Shown here one piece after another: positions 45,017 to 54,580 of a stretch of DNA of 64,000 nucleotides. The position numbers were made by a program, and so were the translations under genes. Under the pieces are notes generated by a model, which had not been told where the DNA came from, did no database searches, and saw only the letters and a program-made list of their open reading frames with translations. Source of the DNA: Thalassovita mediterranea (GTDB lineage Bacteria; Pseudomonadota; Alphaproteobacteria; Rhodobacterales; Rhodobacteraceae); NCBI RefSeq assembly GCF_001458435.1, contig NZ_CYSF01000007.1, positions 248,001 through 312,000 of the forward strand, read 5' to 3'. How positions within the stretch are numbered: position 1 is the stretch's first letter; every line of letters starts with the position of its first letter.

Positions 45017-46336
45017 ATGGCTGACCTCTTTGCATCTGACACCCCTTCTGCCGAAACTGGCACCGGAACCGCACCGCGCCCGCTGGCGGATCGTCTGCGA
45101 CCCAAAACGCTGGCAGAGGTGATCGGCCAGCAGCAGGTCCTGGGGGACGAGGCACCGCTGGGCGTGATGCTACGATCTGGCAGCCTGTCCTCGCTGATCT
45201 TCTGGGGGCCGCCCGGTGTGGGCAAAACCACCATCGCGCGGCTGTTGGCAGATGAAACCGATCTGCATTTCGTGCAGATCAGCGCGATTTTCACCGGCGT
45301 GCCAGAACTGCGCAAAGTGTTCGAGGCCGCCAAAATCCGCCGCCAGAACGGGCAGGGCACGCTGTTGTTCGTGGATGAGATTCACCGTTTCAACAAAGCG
45401 CAGCAGGACGGCTTCCTGCCGCATATGGAGGATGGCACCATCCTCCTCGTCGGTGCGACCACCGAAAACCCCAGTTTTGAGCTGAATGCAGCGGTTTTGT
45501 CCCGCTCTCAGGTCTTGGTGCTGGAACGCCTGTCTGTGGAGGAGCTTGAAAGCCTCACCGCACGGGCAGAGGCGGAGCTGGGCCGCGACCTGCCGCTGGA
45601 TGCAGGTGCGCGTGAGGCGTTGCTGGACATGGCCGATGGCGATGGCCGTGCGCTACTCAATCTGATCGAACAGGTGGCCGCGTGGCAGGTGGCAGAGCCA
45701 CTGGGCCGTGACGCGCTGGCCAATCGCTTGATGAAACGCGCGGCGAAATACGACAAATCCGGTGAAGAACACTATAACCTCATCTCAGCCTTACATAAAT
45801 CCGTGCGCGGATCAGACCCTGATGCAGCGCTATACTGGTATGCCCGCATGTTGGAAGGTGGCGAAGATCCCCGCTATCTGGCCCGTCGCCTGCTGCGCAT
45901 GTCGGTCGAAGATATCGCGCTGGCCGACCCGCAGGCGCAGGCGATCTGCATGCATGCCTGGGAGGCGTATGAGCGCCTCGGCTCGCCGGAGGGCGAGCTG
46001 GCACTGGCGCAGGCGGTGATCTATCTGGCACTGGCCCCGAAAACCAATGCAGGCTACATGGCCTACAAGGCCGCCCGCCGCGCGGCCAAGCAGCACGGGT
46101 CGGAACCGCCGCCGAAACACATCCTGAACGCCCCGACCCAGATGATGAAGGATCAGGGCTACGGCGCAGGCTACGCCTATGACCATGATGCAGAGGATGG
46201 GTTTTCCGGCCAGAACTACTTCCCCGAAACGATGCAGCGGGAGCAGTTCTATCAACCGGTGGAACGCGGCTTTGAGCGCGACCTGAAAAAGCGGATGGAG
46301 TATTTTGAAAACCTCCGCCGCAAGCGTGGCGGATAG
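45017..46336 (+). CDS. rarA: Replication-associated recombination protein A
   Basis: RarA (MgsA) is a clamp-loader-like AAA ATPase acting at stalled forks with SSB. The 439-residue product has Walker A GPPGVGKT (64-71) and Walker B LLFVDEIH (116-123). Sensor 1 is [22 protein letters not shown], and the C-terminal tetramerisation region has [13 protein letters not shown] and [16 protein letters not shown]. It starts 3 bases after the protease gene, so the two are co-transcribed. Confidence 0.95.
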   Translation: MADLFASDTPSAETGTGTAPRPLADRLRPKTLAEVIGQQQVLGDEAPLGVMLRSGSLSSLIFWGPPGVGKTTIARLLADETDLHFVQISAIFTGVPELRKVFEAAKIRRQNGQGTLLFVDEIHRFNKAQQDGFLPHMEDGTILLVGATTENPSFELNAAVLSRSQVLVLERLSVEELESLTARAEAELGRDLPLDAGAREALLDMADGDGRALLNLIEQVAAWQVAEPLGRDALANRLMKRAAKYDKSGEEHYNLISALHKSVRGSDPDAALYWYARMLEGGEDPRYLARRLLRMSVEDIALADPQAQAICMHAWEAYERLGSPEGELALAQAVIYLALAPKTNAGYMAYKAARRAAKQHGSEPPPKHILNAPTQMMKDQGYGAGYAYDHDAEDGFSGQNYFPETMQREQFYQPVERGFERDLKKRMEYFENLRRKRGG

Positions 46337-46414
46337 GGCTATGCAGCCCGTGCATGGCGCCACAGCCTGCTGTAAAACTTGACAATGCGGCGTCCAGCCC
46401 GCAGGAGGGGCGCC

Positions 46415-46792
46415 ATGTTTATCACCGCTTTGCATGTGGCCCTTGGCGGGGCAGTGGGCGCTGTTTTGCGCTACCTCTCGGGTGTGGCGATTTTCAAACT
46501 GGTCGGCGCGGGCTTTCCGCTGGGCGTCCTGTTTGTAAACGTGCTGGGCTCGGGCCTCATGGGCATGGCGGTGGTGTTTTTGGGTCAGCGCGGGCTGAGC
46601 CACCTTAATCCGGTGTTGATGACCGGCGTTTTGGGCGGCTTTACCACGTTTTCGGCCTTTTCTTTGGAAGCCTACACATTGTTCGAACGCGGGCAGATGG
46701 GGTGGGCGGCGCTTTATGTTGGGGTGTCGGTGATCTGTTCGCTGGCGGCCTTGGTGTTGGGCGTTTACGCAATGCGATGGGTGTTGGCATGA
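46415..46792 (+). CDS. crcB: Fluoride exporter CrcB/Fluc
   Basis: CrcB exports fluoride as an antiparallel dimer. The 125-residue product has four hydrophobic helices, GGAVGAVLRYLSG near the start, LFVNVLGSGLMGM with the conserved Asn, and GFTTFSAFSLE with the phenylalanine and threonine track residues. ATG 46415 has a GGAGGGG site. I looked for a fluoride riboswitch in the 78-base gap upstream and saw none. The stop overlaps the next start (ATGA). Confidence 0.93.
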   Translation: MFITALHVALGGAVGAVLRYLSGVAIFKLVGAGFPLGVLFVNVLGSGLMGMAVVFLGQRGLSHLNPVLMTGVLGGFTTFSAFSLEAYTLFERGQMGWAALYVGVSVICSLAALVLGVYAMRWVLA

Positions 46793-47835
46793 GCCGTGTA
46801 CAGATGATCACAGTGGGGCCGGGTGACGGCGATCAGCGACTGGACCGCTGGCTGAAGCGGATGTTCCCGCATGTGTCGCAGATCCGCATCGAAAAGATGT
46901 GCCGCAAGGGTGAACTGCGCGTGGATAGCGCGCGCGTAAAACCCGCTACGCGGCTAGAGGTCGGCCAGACCGTGCGCATTCCGCCATTGCCCGATGCGTC
47001 CGCGCAGCCCAAAGAGCCCGCAAAGCCCAAGGTTTCCCCAGCGGATGAAAAGCTGATCCAATCGGCGGTGATCTACCGTGACGACCATATCATCGCGCTC
47101 AACAAACCCGCCGGTCTGCCCACGCAGGGTGGCAGCAAGCAGAAACGCCATGTGGACGGCCTGGCCGAAGCGCTGAAGTTCGGGTTTGAGGAAAAGCCGC
47201 GACTGGTACACCGCCTTGATAAAGACACCTCCGGCGTTCTGCTGTTGGCACGCACCCGTCAGGTGGCACAGGCGCTGACAGCCGCGATTCGTCACAAACA
47301 AACGCGCAAGATTTACTGGGCCTTGGTCGCTGGCGTGCCGACGCCTTACTTGGGCGAGGTGAAATACGGTCTGGTCAAAGCACCGGGTCACGGCCGCCAC
47401 GGCGAGGGCGAGAAGATGATCTGCGTCCACCCCCGCGAAATTGACCGCACCGAAGGCGCCAAACGCGCGCATACGCTTTACGCCACGCTTTACCGTGTAG
47501 CCAGCCGCGCCGCGTGGGTCGCGATGGAACCGGTCACGGGCCGGACCCACCAACTGCGTGCCCATATGGCCGAAATTGGCCATCCCATCATTGGGGACGG
47601 CAAATATGGCGGATCGGGTCAGGAAAACCTTGGCGATGGTTGGGGCGCGCAACTGGGTGGGGTGATTTCCAAGAAACTGCACCTGCACGCCCGTCAGATG
47701 CAGTTTGAACATCCGATCACTGGTAAAGTCACCTCGATCGAGGCGCCGTTGCCCGATCACATGGCGCACAGCTGGGACACGCTGGGCTGGTCCGAGGATC
47801 TGATCGAACACGACCCGTTTGAGGGCTTGCGATGA
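46789..47835 (+). CDS. RluA-family 23S rRNA pseudouridine synthase (RluC-like)
   Basis: The 348-residue product has an N-terminal S4 RNA-binding domain (about 13-75: DQRLDRWLKRMFPHVSQIRIEKMCRKGELRVD). The catalytic domain carries HRLDKDTSGVLLLA around residue 141, whose Asp is the nucleophile. GRTHQLRAHMAEIGHPIIGD is the second signature. Layout fits RluC (23S positions 955, 2504 and 2580 in E. coli), though RluD cannot be excluded. It overlaps crcB by four bases and the HAD gene by four bases, one transcription unit. Confidence 0.88.
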   Translation: MSRVQMITVGPGDGDQRLDRWLKRMFPHVSQIRIEKMCRKGELRVDSARVKPATRLEVGQTVRIPPLPDASAQPKEPAKPKVSPADEKLIQSAVIYRDDHIIALNKPAGLPTQGGSKQKRHVDGLAEALKFGFEEKPRLVHRLDKDTSGVLLLARTRQVAQALTAAIRHKQTRKIYWALVAGVPTPYLGEVKYGLVKAPGHGRHGEGEKMICVHPREIDRTEGAKRAHTLYATLYRVASRAAWVAMEPVTGRTHQLRAHMAEIGHPIIGDGKYGGSGQENLGDGWGAQLGGVISKKLHLHARQMQFEHPITGKVTSIEAPLPDHMAHSWDTLGWSEDLIEHDPFEGLR

Positions 47836-48512
47836 GTGCTGACCTGCGGCTGATCCTCTTTGATGTGGATGGCACGCTGGTGGACAGTCAGGCGCATATC
47901 GTCGCCTCTATGACCCGCGCCTTTCAGGGCGTGGGGGCAGAGGCCCCCAGTCGCGCGGCAACCCTGTCGATTGTGGGCCTGTCGCTGCCCATCGCGGTGG
48001 CCGAACTGGCGCCGGATATGACGGCGCAGGATCAGGCCGCCATCGTTGAGGGCTATAAACAGGCCTATATGCAGATCCGCGCGGAACAGGGATCGGCGCA
48101 ATCCTCGCCCTTTTACCCACATGCGCGCATGGTGTTGGATCAGCTGGCAGCGGTGGATCATTACCTGCTGGGCATTGCCACCGGCAAATCGCGCCGTGGT
48201 TTGGACGCGCTGTTGGCGGGTCACGGGCTGGAACGGATGTTCCTGACCCAACAGGTGGCAGACCATCATCCATCAAAACCCCATCCCGCGATGATCGAGG
48301 CGGCGCTGGGCGACATGGGGCTGACTGCCGACAACGCGGTAATGATCGGCGACACAGTGTTTGACATGGAAATGGCTCGTGCCGCAGGCGCCCGCGCCAT
48401 TGCGGTTGATTGGGGCTATCACGACGTGGCGCGTCTGGCGCCCTTGGCGGATCAGGTGGTCAGCGATTTCCGCGACCTGCCAGCCGCAATTCACAAGATC
48501 TGGGAGAGTTGA
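47832..48512 (+). CDS. HAD-IA hydrolase (phosphoglycolate-phosphatase-like)
   Basis: A 226-residue HAD phosphatase: FDVDGTLVDSQ (10-20) with the two catalytic Asp, ATGKSRRG (motif II), KPHP (motif III Lys) and GDTVFDMEMA (motif IV). The helical cap sits between motifs I and II. Substrate unknown; roseobacter relatives often sit next to the pseudouridine synthase and ATP12. It overlaps the gene before by four bases and is followed after 3 bases by ATP12. Confidence 0.88.
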   Translation: MSADLRLILFDVDGTLVDSQAHIVASMTRAFQGVGAEAPSRAATLSIVGLSLPIAVAELAPDMTAQDQAAIVEGYKQAYMQIRAEQGSAQSSPFYPHARMVLDQLAAVDHYLLGIATGKSRRGLDALLAGHGLERMFLTQQVADHHPSKPHPAMIEAALGDMGLTADNAVMIGDTVFDMEMARAAGARAIAVDWGYHDVARLAPLADQVVSDFRDLPAAIHKIWES

Positions 48513-48515
48513 GAC

Positions 48516-49244
48516 ATGAGCATCATGAAGCCCAAGCGGTTCTGGAAAGAGGCCAAGGTTGCCGAAGCTGACGGCGGTTTCCGCGTCGAACTGGACGGCC
48601 GCCCCGTGCGCACCCCGGCAAAAACAATGGTGATTCTCCCCACCCGCGCCTTGGCAGAGGCGATTGCGCAGGAATGGGACGCCCAAGAGGGTGAAGTGGA
48701 TCCGGCAAAGATGCCTTTTACGCGTACTGCGAACTCCGCTTTGGATAAAGTTGCTGTTCAGCATGAAGAAGTGGCGGCGATGCTGGCCGAATATGGCGGT
48801 ACCGACCTTTTGTGTTATCGCGCCACCTCTCCGGCGGAATTGATCGATCGCCAAGCGGCGCTGTGGGATCCAATGCTGGATTGGGCGGACGAGATATTCG
48901 GCGCCCGTCTGGCCACCGGTGGCGGCATTATGCACGTCGCACAAGCTGATGATGCCGTGGCGAAATTGGCCCGTCCGGTTCATAGCATGGACAACTTCCA
49001 GTTGGCTGCATTTCACGATCTCGTAGGTATTTCTGGGTCGCTTGTGCTGGCTTTCGCGGCTGCGCTCAACCAGCAGGAGATCGGTGCGATTTGGGATTTG
49101 TCGCGTGTTGACGAAACATGGCAGGAAGAACAATGGGGCGTCGACGAAGAGGCCGCTGAACAGGCTGCGAAAAAACGCGCTGAGTTTTTGCACGCCAAAG
49201 CGTTTTTCGATCTGTGTCAATCGTTTGATCTAGGCGCTGATTAA
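48516..49244 (+). CDS. ATP12-family F1-ATPase assembly chaperone
   Basis: The mitochondrial ATP12 binds F1 alpha during ATP synthase assembly, and alphaproteobacteria carry homologues. The 242-residue product has KRFWKEAKVAEADGGFRVELDGRPVRTPAK, EWDAQEGEVDPAKMPFTRTANSALDKV and DLLCYRATSPAELIDRQAALWDP, the conserved blocks of the family. An ORF start with GGGAGAG is 48516. It ends the crcB to ATP12 run; a modest terminator follows. Confidence 0.93.
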   Translation: MSIMKPKRFWKEAKVAEADGGFRVELDGRPVRTPAKTMVILPTRALAEAIAQEWDAQEGEVDPAKMPFTRTANSALDKVAVQHEEVAAMLAEYGGTDLLCYRATSPAELIDRQAALWDPMLDWADEIFGARLATGGGIMHVAQADDAVAKLARPVHSMDNFQLAAFHDLVGISGSLVLAFAAALNQQEIGAIWDLSRVDETWQEEQWGVDEEAAEQAAKKRAEFLHAKAFFDLCQSFDLGAD

Positions 49245-49273
49245 TAAGCAAATTCCGACTTTCGCCGCGAAAC

Positions 49274-49296
49274 AACCGACAATGCTTCGGTTTTTG
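49274..49296 (+). terminator. Probable terminator after ATP12
   Basis: AACCGA-caatgct-TCGGTT followed by TTTG. Six-pair stem with a T-run, 30 bases past the ATP12 stop. Confidence 0.55.
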
Positions 49297-49463
49297 TGAT
49301 CTGCGACTTGACCTTTTGCGATGAATCCGCCCAATGTTTCGGCATTGCTGGGCAATGTCCCAGCTTTATCGCCCACGGTTCTGATCTATGTATTATCAAT
49401 ACTAGGTCTACGAACCTAAGCATAACCGCCCAAAGCAGGGTGGATAATCAGGAAGAGGTAAAC

Positions 49464-50480
49464 ATGAAAAAATCCGTATTTCTTGGCGCGCTGACCGTTG
49501 CTGGTCTGGCCGCTGGTGCAGCGGCTGCTGGGACGCTTGACGATGTTAAAGCGCGCGGCAAGCTGAACTGCGGCGTGACCACCGGTCTGGTAGGCTTCGC
49601 AGCCCCCGACGCAAACGGCAACTGGGAAGGCTTCGACGTTGGCATGTGCCGCGCTGTAGCAGCTGCTGTTCTGGGTGATCCGGCCGCCGTAGAATTCGTA
49701 CCGACCACCGGTAAAACCCGCTTCACCGCTCTGGCGTCGGGTGAAATCGACATGCTGGCGCGTAACACCACCTGGACCTTCTCGCGAGATGTTGACCTGA
49801 AGTTCGAATTCGTAGGCATCAACTACTACGACGGTCAGGGCTTCATGGTTCCCAAAGAGCTGGGCGTTTCCTCGGCCAAAGAACTGGATGGCGCGACCGT
49901 TTGTATCCAAACCGGTACCACCACCGAACTGAACCTGGCGGACTTCTTCCGTTCCAACAACATCAGCTATGAGCCGGTGCCGGTAGAAACCAACGCCGAA
50001 TCGCAGCAGCAGTACCTGTCCGGTGCTTGCGACGTTTACACCACCGACGCATCCGGTCTGGCAGCAACCCGCGCCAGCTTCGAAGCACCGGCGGATCACG
50101 TTGTTCTGCCTGAAATCATCTCCAAAGAGCCGCTGGGCCCGCTGGTCCGTCACGGCGACAACGAGTGGGGCGATGTTGTTCGCTGGACTCTGAACGCACT
50201 GATCGCAGCTGAAGAGCTGGGCATCACCTCCGCCAACATCGCCGAGCTGGGTGCAGGCACCAACAACCCGGAAATCAACCGTATGCTGGGCACCGAAGGT
50301 ACCCTGGGCGAAATGCTGGGTCTGGAAGCTGACTGGGCCAAGAAAGCCATCATGGCTGGCGGCAACTACGGCGAACTGTTCGAAACCAACATCGGCGAAG
50401 CAACCCCGATTGCTCTGTCGCGCGGTCTGAACGCACAGTGGACCAACGGTGGCCTGCTCTACGCACCGCCCTTCCGCTAA
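49464..50480 (+). CDS. aapJ: Amino-acid ABC transporter, periplasmic binding protein
   Basis: AapJ/BztA captures L-amino acids in the periplasm for the AapQMP permease. The 338-residue product has a signal peptide (1-22, ending AAAAG), then GTLDDVKARGKLNCGVTTGLVGFA and the type 3 binding-protein motif GFDVGMCRAVAAAVLGDP. ATG 49464 has a GGAAGAGG site; the upstream open extension was rejected. Codon use is strongly biased, as for an abundant protein. A hairpin between it and aapQ may lower expression of the permease genes relative to it. Confidence 0.94.
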   Translation: MKKSVFLGALTVAGLAAGAAAAGTLDDVKARGKLNCGVTTGLVGFAAPDANGNWEGFDVGMCRAVAAAVLGDPAAVEFVPTTGKTRFTALASGEIDMLARNTTWTFSRDVDLKFEFVGINYYDGQGFMVPKELGVSSAKELDGATVCIQTGTTTELNLADFFRSNNISYEPVPVETNAESQQQYLSGACDVYTTDASGLAATRASFEAPADHVVLPEIISKEPLGPLVRHGDNEWGDVVRWTLNALIAAEELGITSANIAELGAGTNNPEINRMLGTEGTLGEMLGLEADWAKKAIMAGGNYGELFETNIGEATPIALSRGLNAQWTNGGLLYAPPFR

Positions 50481-50495
50481 ACACATCTGACGTTG

Positions 50496-50521
50496 AAGGG
50501 CGCGGCGCAAGCTGCGCCCTT
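50496..50521 (+). promoter_or_regulatory. Hairpin in the aapJ-aapQ gap
   Basis: AAGGGCGC-10 bases-GCGCCCTT, 16 bases after the aapJ stop, without a T-run. Hairpins at this place in binding-protein operons commonly protect the upstream mRNA or cause partial termination. Confidence 0.6.
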
Positions 50522-50605
50522 TGACCTACTGACAGGTTAAATTCGACCAAAAGGCCAAAAAATACGGCCATTACAAAAACAAGGTCGAAAGACGGGGACT
50601 CCCAA

Positions 50606-51874
50606 ATGACAACTCTCACCGACCCTCCGAAGGAGTCGTTTCGGCTATCTATGCTGATTTACGACACCCGGTATCGCTCGATGACCATTCAGGTTATCGC
50701 GATGATCGGCTTTCTGGTTTTGTTTGGCTGGTTGATTTCCAACACGGCACAGAACCTTCAGGCGCTTGGCAAAGAACCTAGCTTCCGTTTCCTCAGCGAA
50801 CCGGCTGGCTATGACATCAACCAACGTCTCATTGATTATAATTCTCAGGCAACGCACCTGCGCGCTGCCTTTGTCGGCATTCTGAACACGCTCCTCGTGG
50901 CCGTTCTGGGCTGTATCACCGCAACCGTATTGGGGGTGATTATTGGTGTTCTGCGCCTGTCCAAGAACTGGCTGGTGTCGCGGCTGATGTCCGTCTACGT
51001 CGAAATGTTCCGTAACGTGCCTGTGCTGTTGTGGATCGTTTTGATCATGGCCATCCTGATCGAAACCCTGCCTGCGCCGCGCGCCTTCCGCGGGGCGGAG
51101 CCTGAGGCGACGATGAAGCTGTTTGACACTGTGGCGGTCACCAACCGTGGTGTTTACGTGCCCGAACCGCTGTTTTCCAACAGTCTTGGCAACATCTCGT
51201 TCTTTGGCGAACACAGCCTGCGCTTTGATATCTCGCTGGACCTGCTGGCCTTTCTGGCCGCGCTGATCCTTGGCCTGTTTATCCGGTCGAAAATCAACGC
51301 CCGCGCCAATGCGCTGCAGGAATCGACCGGCGACCGGCCGCGCACATGGCACCTGAACCTTGCCGCGATTGTTGTGCCCACGGGTCTGGTGCTGTTCGCG
51401 CTGGGCTTCCACCTCGGCTACCCTGAGCTGAAGGGCTTCAACTTCAAGGGCGGCACGCATATGCGTAACTCGCTCATCGCACTGTGGCTGGCTCTGTCGC
51501 TCTACACGGCGGCGTTCATTGCTGAAATTGTCCGCGCCGGTATCCTTGCGATTTCCAAAGGCCAGACAGAGGCCGCATCGGCCCTTGGTCTGCGCCCCAA
51601 CCGCACCATGTCGCTGGTGATCCTGCCGCAGGCGCTGCGGGTGATCATTCCGCCGCTGATTTCCAACTACCTGAACCTGACCAAGAACTCGTCGCTGGCG
51701 ATTGCAGTGGGCTATATGGATCTGACCGGCACGCTGATGGGCGTGACCATGAACCAGACCGGCCGCGAACTGGAAACCGTTCTGACTGGCATGGCGATCT
51801 ATCTGGCAATCAGTCTGCTGATCTCGATGGCGATGAACTGGTACAACAACAGCGTCAAACTGGTGGAGCGTTAA
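50606..51874 (+). CDS. aapQ: Amino-acid ABC transporter permease
   Basis: AapQ/BztB is one half of the membrane channel. The 422-residue product is much longer than ordinary amino-acid permeases, as in the Aap/Bzt group. N-terminal helices and a long insert with further helices lie between the first half of the permease domain (LRAAFVGILNTLLVAVLGCITATVLGVIIGVLRLS) and the EAA loop EAASALGLRPNRTMSLVILPQALRVIIPPL. The 126-base gap from aapJ has a hairpin. aapM follows after 1 base. Confidence 0.93.
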   Translation: MTTLTDPPKESFRLSMLIYDTRYRSMTIQVIAMIGFLVLFGWLISNTAQNLQALGKEPSFRFLSEPAGYDINQRLIDYNSQATHLRAAFVGILNTLLVAVLGCITATVLGVIIGVLRLSKNWLVSRLMSVYVEMFRNVPVLLWIVLIMAILIETLPAPRAFRGAEPEATMKLFDTVAVTNRGVYVPEPLFSNSLGNISFFGEHSLRFDISLDLLAFLAALILGLFIRSKINARANALQESTGDRPRTWHLNLAAIVVPTGLVLFALGFHLGYPELKGFNFKGGTHMRNSLIALWLALSLYTAAFIAEIVRAGILAISKGQTEAASALGLRPNRTMSLVILPQALRVIIPPLISNYLNLTKNSSLAIAVGYMDLTGTLMGVTMNQTGRELETVLTGMAIYLAISLLISMAMNWYNNSVKLVER

Positions 51875-51875
51875 G

Positions 51876-53207
51876 ATGAGTGATGTTTCTTTCGTACGCA
51901 CCGAAATGCTGCCACAGCAGTCGCCGCCTGCTAGCTCGGTTGGGTTTGTCGGCTGGATGCGGGAAAACCTGTTTTCCGGCGTGGCCAACTCGATCCTGAC
52001 GGTGGTGTCGGGCGTGTTCATTATCTACACGCTGTGGTTCATCATCGGCTGGGCGTGGTCGCCCACATGGAACGCGCAATCGCTGAACGAATGCCGCGCG
52101 ATCCTGCACGATCTGGGCCGCGAAGGTCACTGGGCCGGTGCTTGCTGGGGCGTGATCAACGACCGCTGGGAACAGCTGTTGTTCGGCTTCTACCCCAATG
52201 GGACAGAGGCAGGCGTTGCCGACATGCGTTGGCGCCCGATTCTGGCCTTTGTCCTGCTAGGCTTTGCACTGGCACCTGTTCTCTATGCGGAAAAAGTGCC
52301 CGCGAAGATGATCTACCTGACTATGGCCTATCCCTTCATCATGCCGTGGCTCTTGTGGGGCGGATCGATCTGGGGCCCGATCATGGTCGCTGCAGGTTTT
52401 GTGATTGGCTACATTGGCTACCGCGTCCTGTCGCAACTGGCAGGTAGCCTGATTGCACTGATCCTGTCGGTTGTTCTGGCTGTGGCTTGGTGGCTGTTCG
52501 CAGCTGGCGGCATCGCTGGTATGCTGGCGGACCTGACACCGGCGCTGGGTCTGGAACCGGTCGAAAGCCGAAAGTTCGGTGGGTTCATGCTGTCGATCAC
52601 CATCGGTGTTGTCGCCATCGGTCTGTCGCTGCCCATCGGCATCGTGCTGGCACTGGGGCGTCAGTCGGATCTGTTGATCGTCAAATCGCTCTGCGTTGGC
52701 TTTATCGAGTTCATCCGCGGTGTGCCGCTGATCACCCTGCTGTTCGTCGCATCGACGCTGCTCAACATCTTTATGCCTCCGGGCACCGATTTTGACATCA
52801 TCATGCGCGTGTTCATCATGGTGACGCTGTTTGCATCGGCCTATATGGCCGAGGTGATCCGCGGTGGTCTGGCGGCCCTGCCCAAGGGCCAGTACGAAGG
52901 CGCCGATTCGCTTGGCCTGAACTACTGGCAGGCACAGCGCCTGATCATCATGCCGCAGGCACTGAAGATCTCGATCCCGGGCATCGTGTCGACCTTCATC
53001 GGGGTGTTCAAAGACACCACGCTGGTGTCGGTGATCGGCCTGTTCGATCCGCTGAACCTGACCAACGCCATCCGCGCGGACTCTGACTGGAACGGTATCG
53101 TCTGGGAACTCTACGGCTTCATCGCCCTTTTGTTCTTCGTCTTCTGTTACGGCATGTCCCGTTACTCCATGTATCTTGAGCGCAAGCTCAGAACCGATCA
53201 TCACTAA
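51876..53207 (+). CDS. aapM: Amino-acid ABC transporter permease
   Basis: AapM/BztC pairs with AapQ. The 443-residue product has several helices and a long N-terminal extension (to about residue 240) before the permease core. The core has GLSLPIGIVLALGRQSDLLIVKSLCVGFIEFIRGVPLIT and the EAA loop EGADSLGLNYWQAQRLIIMPQALKISIPG. Starts after GGAG, 1 base beyond aapQ. aapP follows after 12 bases. Confidence 0.93.
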   Translation: MSDVSFVRTEMLPQQSPPASSVGFVGWMRENLFSGVANSILTVVSGVFIIYTLWFIIGWAWSPTWNAQSLNECRAILHDLGREGHWAGACWGVINDRWEQLLFGFYPNGTEAGVADMRWRPILAFVLLGFALAPVLYAEKVPAKMIYLTMAYPFIMPWLLWGGSIWGPIMVAAGFVIGYIGYRVLSQLAGSLIALILSVVLAVAWWLFAAGGIAGMLADLTPALGLEPVESRKFGGFMLSITIGVVAIGLSLPIGIVLALGRQSDLLIVKSLCVGFIEFIRGVPLITLLFVASTLLNIFMPPGTDFDIIMRVFIMVTLFASAYMAEVIRGGLAALPKGQYEGADSLGLNYWQAQRLIIMPQALKISIPGIVSTFIGVFKDTTLVSVIGLFDPLNLTNAIRADSDWNGIVWELYGFIALLFFVFCYGMSRYSMYLERKLRTDHH

Positions 53208-53219
53208 GGAGATCATGAA

Positions 53220-54011
53220 ATGTCTGATCTTGCTGTAGACCGCTCCATCGACCGTTCGAAAATGACCGTTTCGGACGAGGTGGCGATTGAAATCTCGAAC
53301 ATGAACAAGTGGTACGGCGCGTTTCACGTGCTGCGCGACATCAACCTGACCGTCAATCAGGGCGAACGTATCGTTATCGCGGGTCCCTCGGGGTCCGGCA
53401 AATCGACGCTGATCCGCTGTATCAACCGCCTTGAGGAACATCAGGCGGGCCGCATCATCGTGGATGGGACCGAACTGACTTCAGATCTGAAAAACATCGA
53501 CAAGATCCGGTCCGAGGTTGGCATGTGCTTCCAGCACTTCAACCTGTTCCCGCACCTGACCATTCTGGAAAACTGCACGCTGGCCCCGATCTGGGTCCGT
53601 AAAACGCCGCGCAAAGAGGCGATTGAAACCGCGATGCACTTCCTTGAGAAGGTGAAGATCCCTGACCAAGCGAACAAGTATCCCGGCCAGCTGTCCGGTG
53701 GTCAGCAGCAGCGTGTGGCGATTGCCCGTTCGTTGTGCATGAAGCCCCGCATCATGCTGTTCGACGAACCCACTTCGGCGCTGGACCCAGAGATGATCAA
53801 AGAGGTGCTGGACACCATGATCGAACTGGCCGAAGAAGGCATGACCATGCTCTGCGTGACCCACGAAATGGGCTTTGCCCGTCAGGTGGCGAACCGCGTG
53901 ATCTTCATGGATCAGGGCCAGATCGTGGAACAGAACGAACCGGAAGAGTTCTTCAACAACCCCAAGAGCGAGCGGACCAAGCTGTTCCTCAGCCAGATCT
54001 TGGGCCACTAA
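53220..54011 (+). CDS. aapP: Amino-acid ABC transporter ATP-binding protein
   Basis: AapP/BztD powers the transporter. The 263-residue product has Walker [10 protein letters not shown] (55-63), signature LSGGQQQR, Walker [14 protein letters not shown] and the switch His in [10 protein letters not shown]. The start at 53220 follows AAGGAG; an overlapping ATG at 53215 is out of frame. It completes aapJQMP, a broad L-amino-acid uptake system, and a terminator follows. Confidence 0.95.
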   Translation: MSDLAVDRSIDRSKMTVSDEVAIEISNMNKWYGAFHVLRDINLTVNQGERIVIAGPSGSGKSTLIRCINRLEEHQAGRIIVDGTELTSDLKNIDKIRSEVGMCFQHFNLFPHLTILENCTLAPIWVRKTPRKEAIETAMHFLEKVKIPDQANKYPGQLSGGQQQRVAIARSLCMKPRIMLFDEPTSALDPEMIKEVLDTMIELAEEGMTMLCVTHEMGFARQVANRVIFMDQGQIVEQNEPEEFFNNPKSERTKLFLSQILGH

Positions 54012-54032
54012 GAAGGCCTCTGATGCGATACA

Positions 54033-54062
54033 GAAACGGCGCCCTCATGGGGCGCCGTTTTG
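54033..54062 (+). terminator. Intrinsic terminator of aapJQMP
   Basis: AAACGGCGCC, an 7-base loop, GGCGCCGTTTTG: a ten-pair stem with a short T-run. Confidence 0.85.
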
Positions 54063-54142
54063 CTTTGGGGTATTGCTATTTCCGGCTACAGCAACCGGCG
54101 CGGAATGGTGAAATCCAGTACCGCGCCTGTCTGTGGCCGCAC

Positions 54143-54580
54143 CTACTCCCACGCACTTGCCTCGAACCTGAACACCGTGGTTGCGCAGGTTGGGTAGTGG
54201 TCAAACCCCTCATCGCGCGGATCCGTTGCCGCCAATTGCTGCGCCAGATCCCCGATGCCGGGATTATGTCCCAGCATCAGCACCGTCTGCGCCTCACCCG
54301 CCTGCCGCAACACCTCCAGCATCCGCATGGCGGGGGCGAGGTAGAGGGACCGCATCAGCCGCACCTCTGACGTCAAGGCCAACCGCTCCCACGTCTCCTG
54401 CGTGCGGGTAGAATCAGAGCTGAGAACAAGGTCCGGCAAATGTCCCCGTTCACGCAGCCAATCCCCCATCGCCTTGGCCGAGGCGCGTCCGCGTTTGTTC
54501 AGCGGGCGCTGATGATCGCTCAGCATCGGATCATCCCAATCGGACTTGGCGTGGCGCATCAGGATTAGTTTCAGGCTCAT
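54143..54580 (-). CDS. SixA-like histidine phosphatase
   Basis: A 145-residue protein of the histidine phosphatase (phosphoglycerate mutase-like) clan. LILMRHAKSDW carries the RH motif with the phospho-acceptor His. Downstream are RTQETWERL and VLMLGHNPGIGDLAQQL with the second His. The size and motifs fit SixA, which dephosphorylates phosphohistidine proteins, but the substrate is unproven. Overlaps the Fe-S protein gene by four bases (ATGA). Confidence 0.85.
   Translation of the reverse strand: MSLKLILMRHAKSDWDDPMLSDHQRPLNKRGRASAKAMGDWLRERGHLPDLVLSSDSTRTQETWERLALTSEVRLMRSLYLAPAMRMLEVLRQAGEAQTVLMLGHNPGIGDLAQQLAATDPRDEGFDHYPTCATTVFRFEASAWE

Noticed and set aside
46337..46414. Possible fluoride riboswitch upstream of crcB
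   Set aside because: The 78-base gap lacks the conserved pseudoknot segments of the crcB motif. A strong GGAGGGG ribosome site is all I can see.
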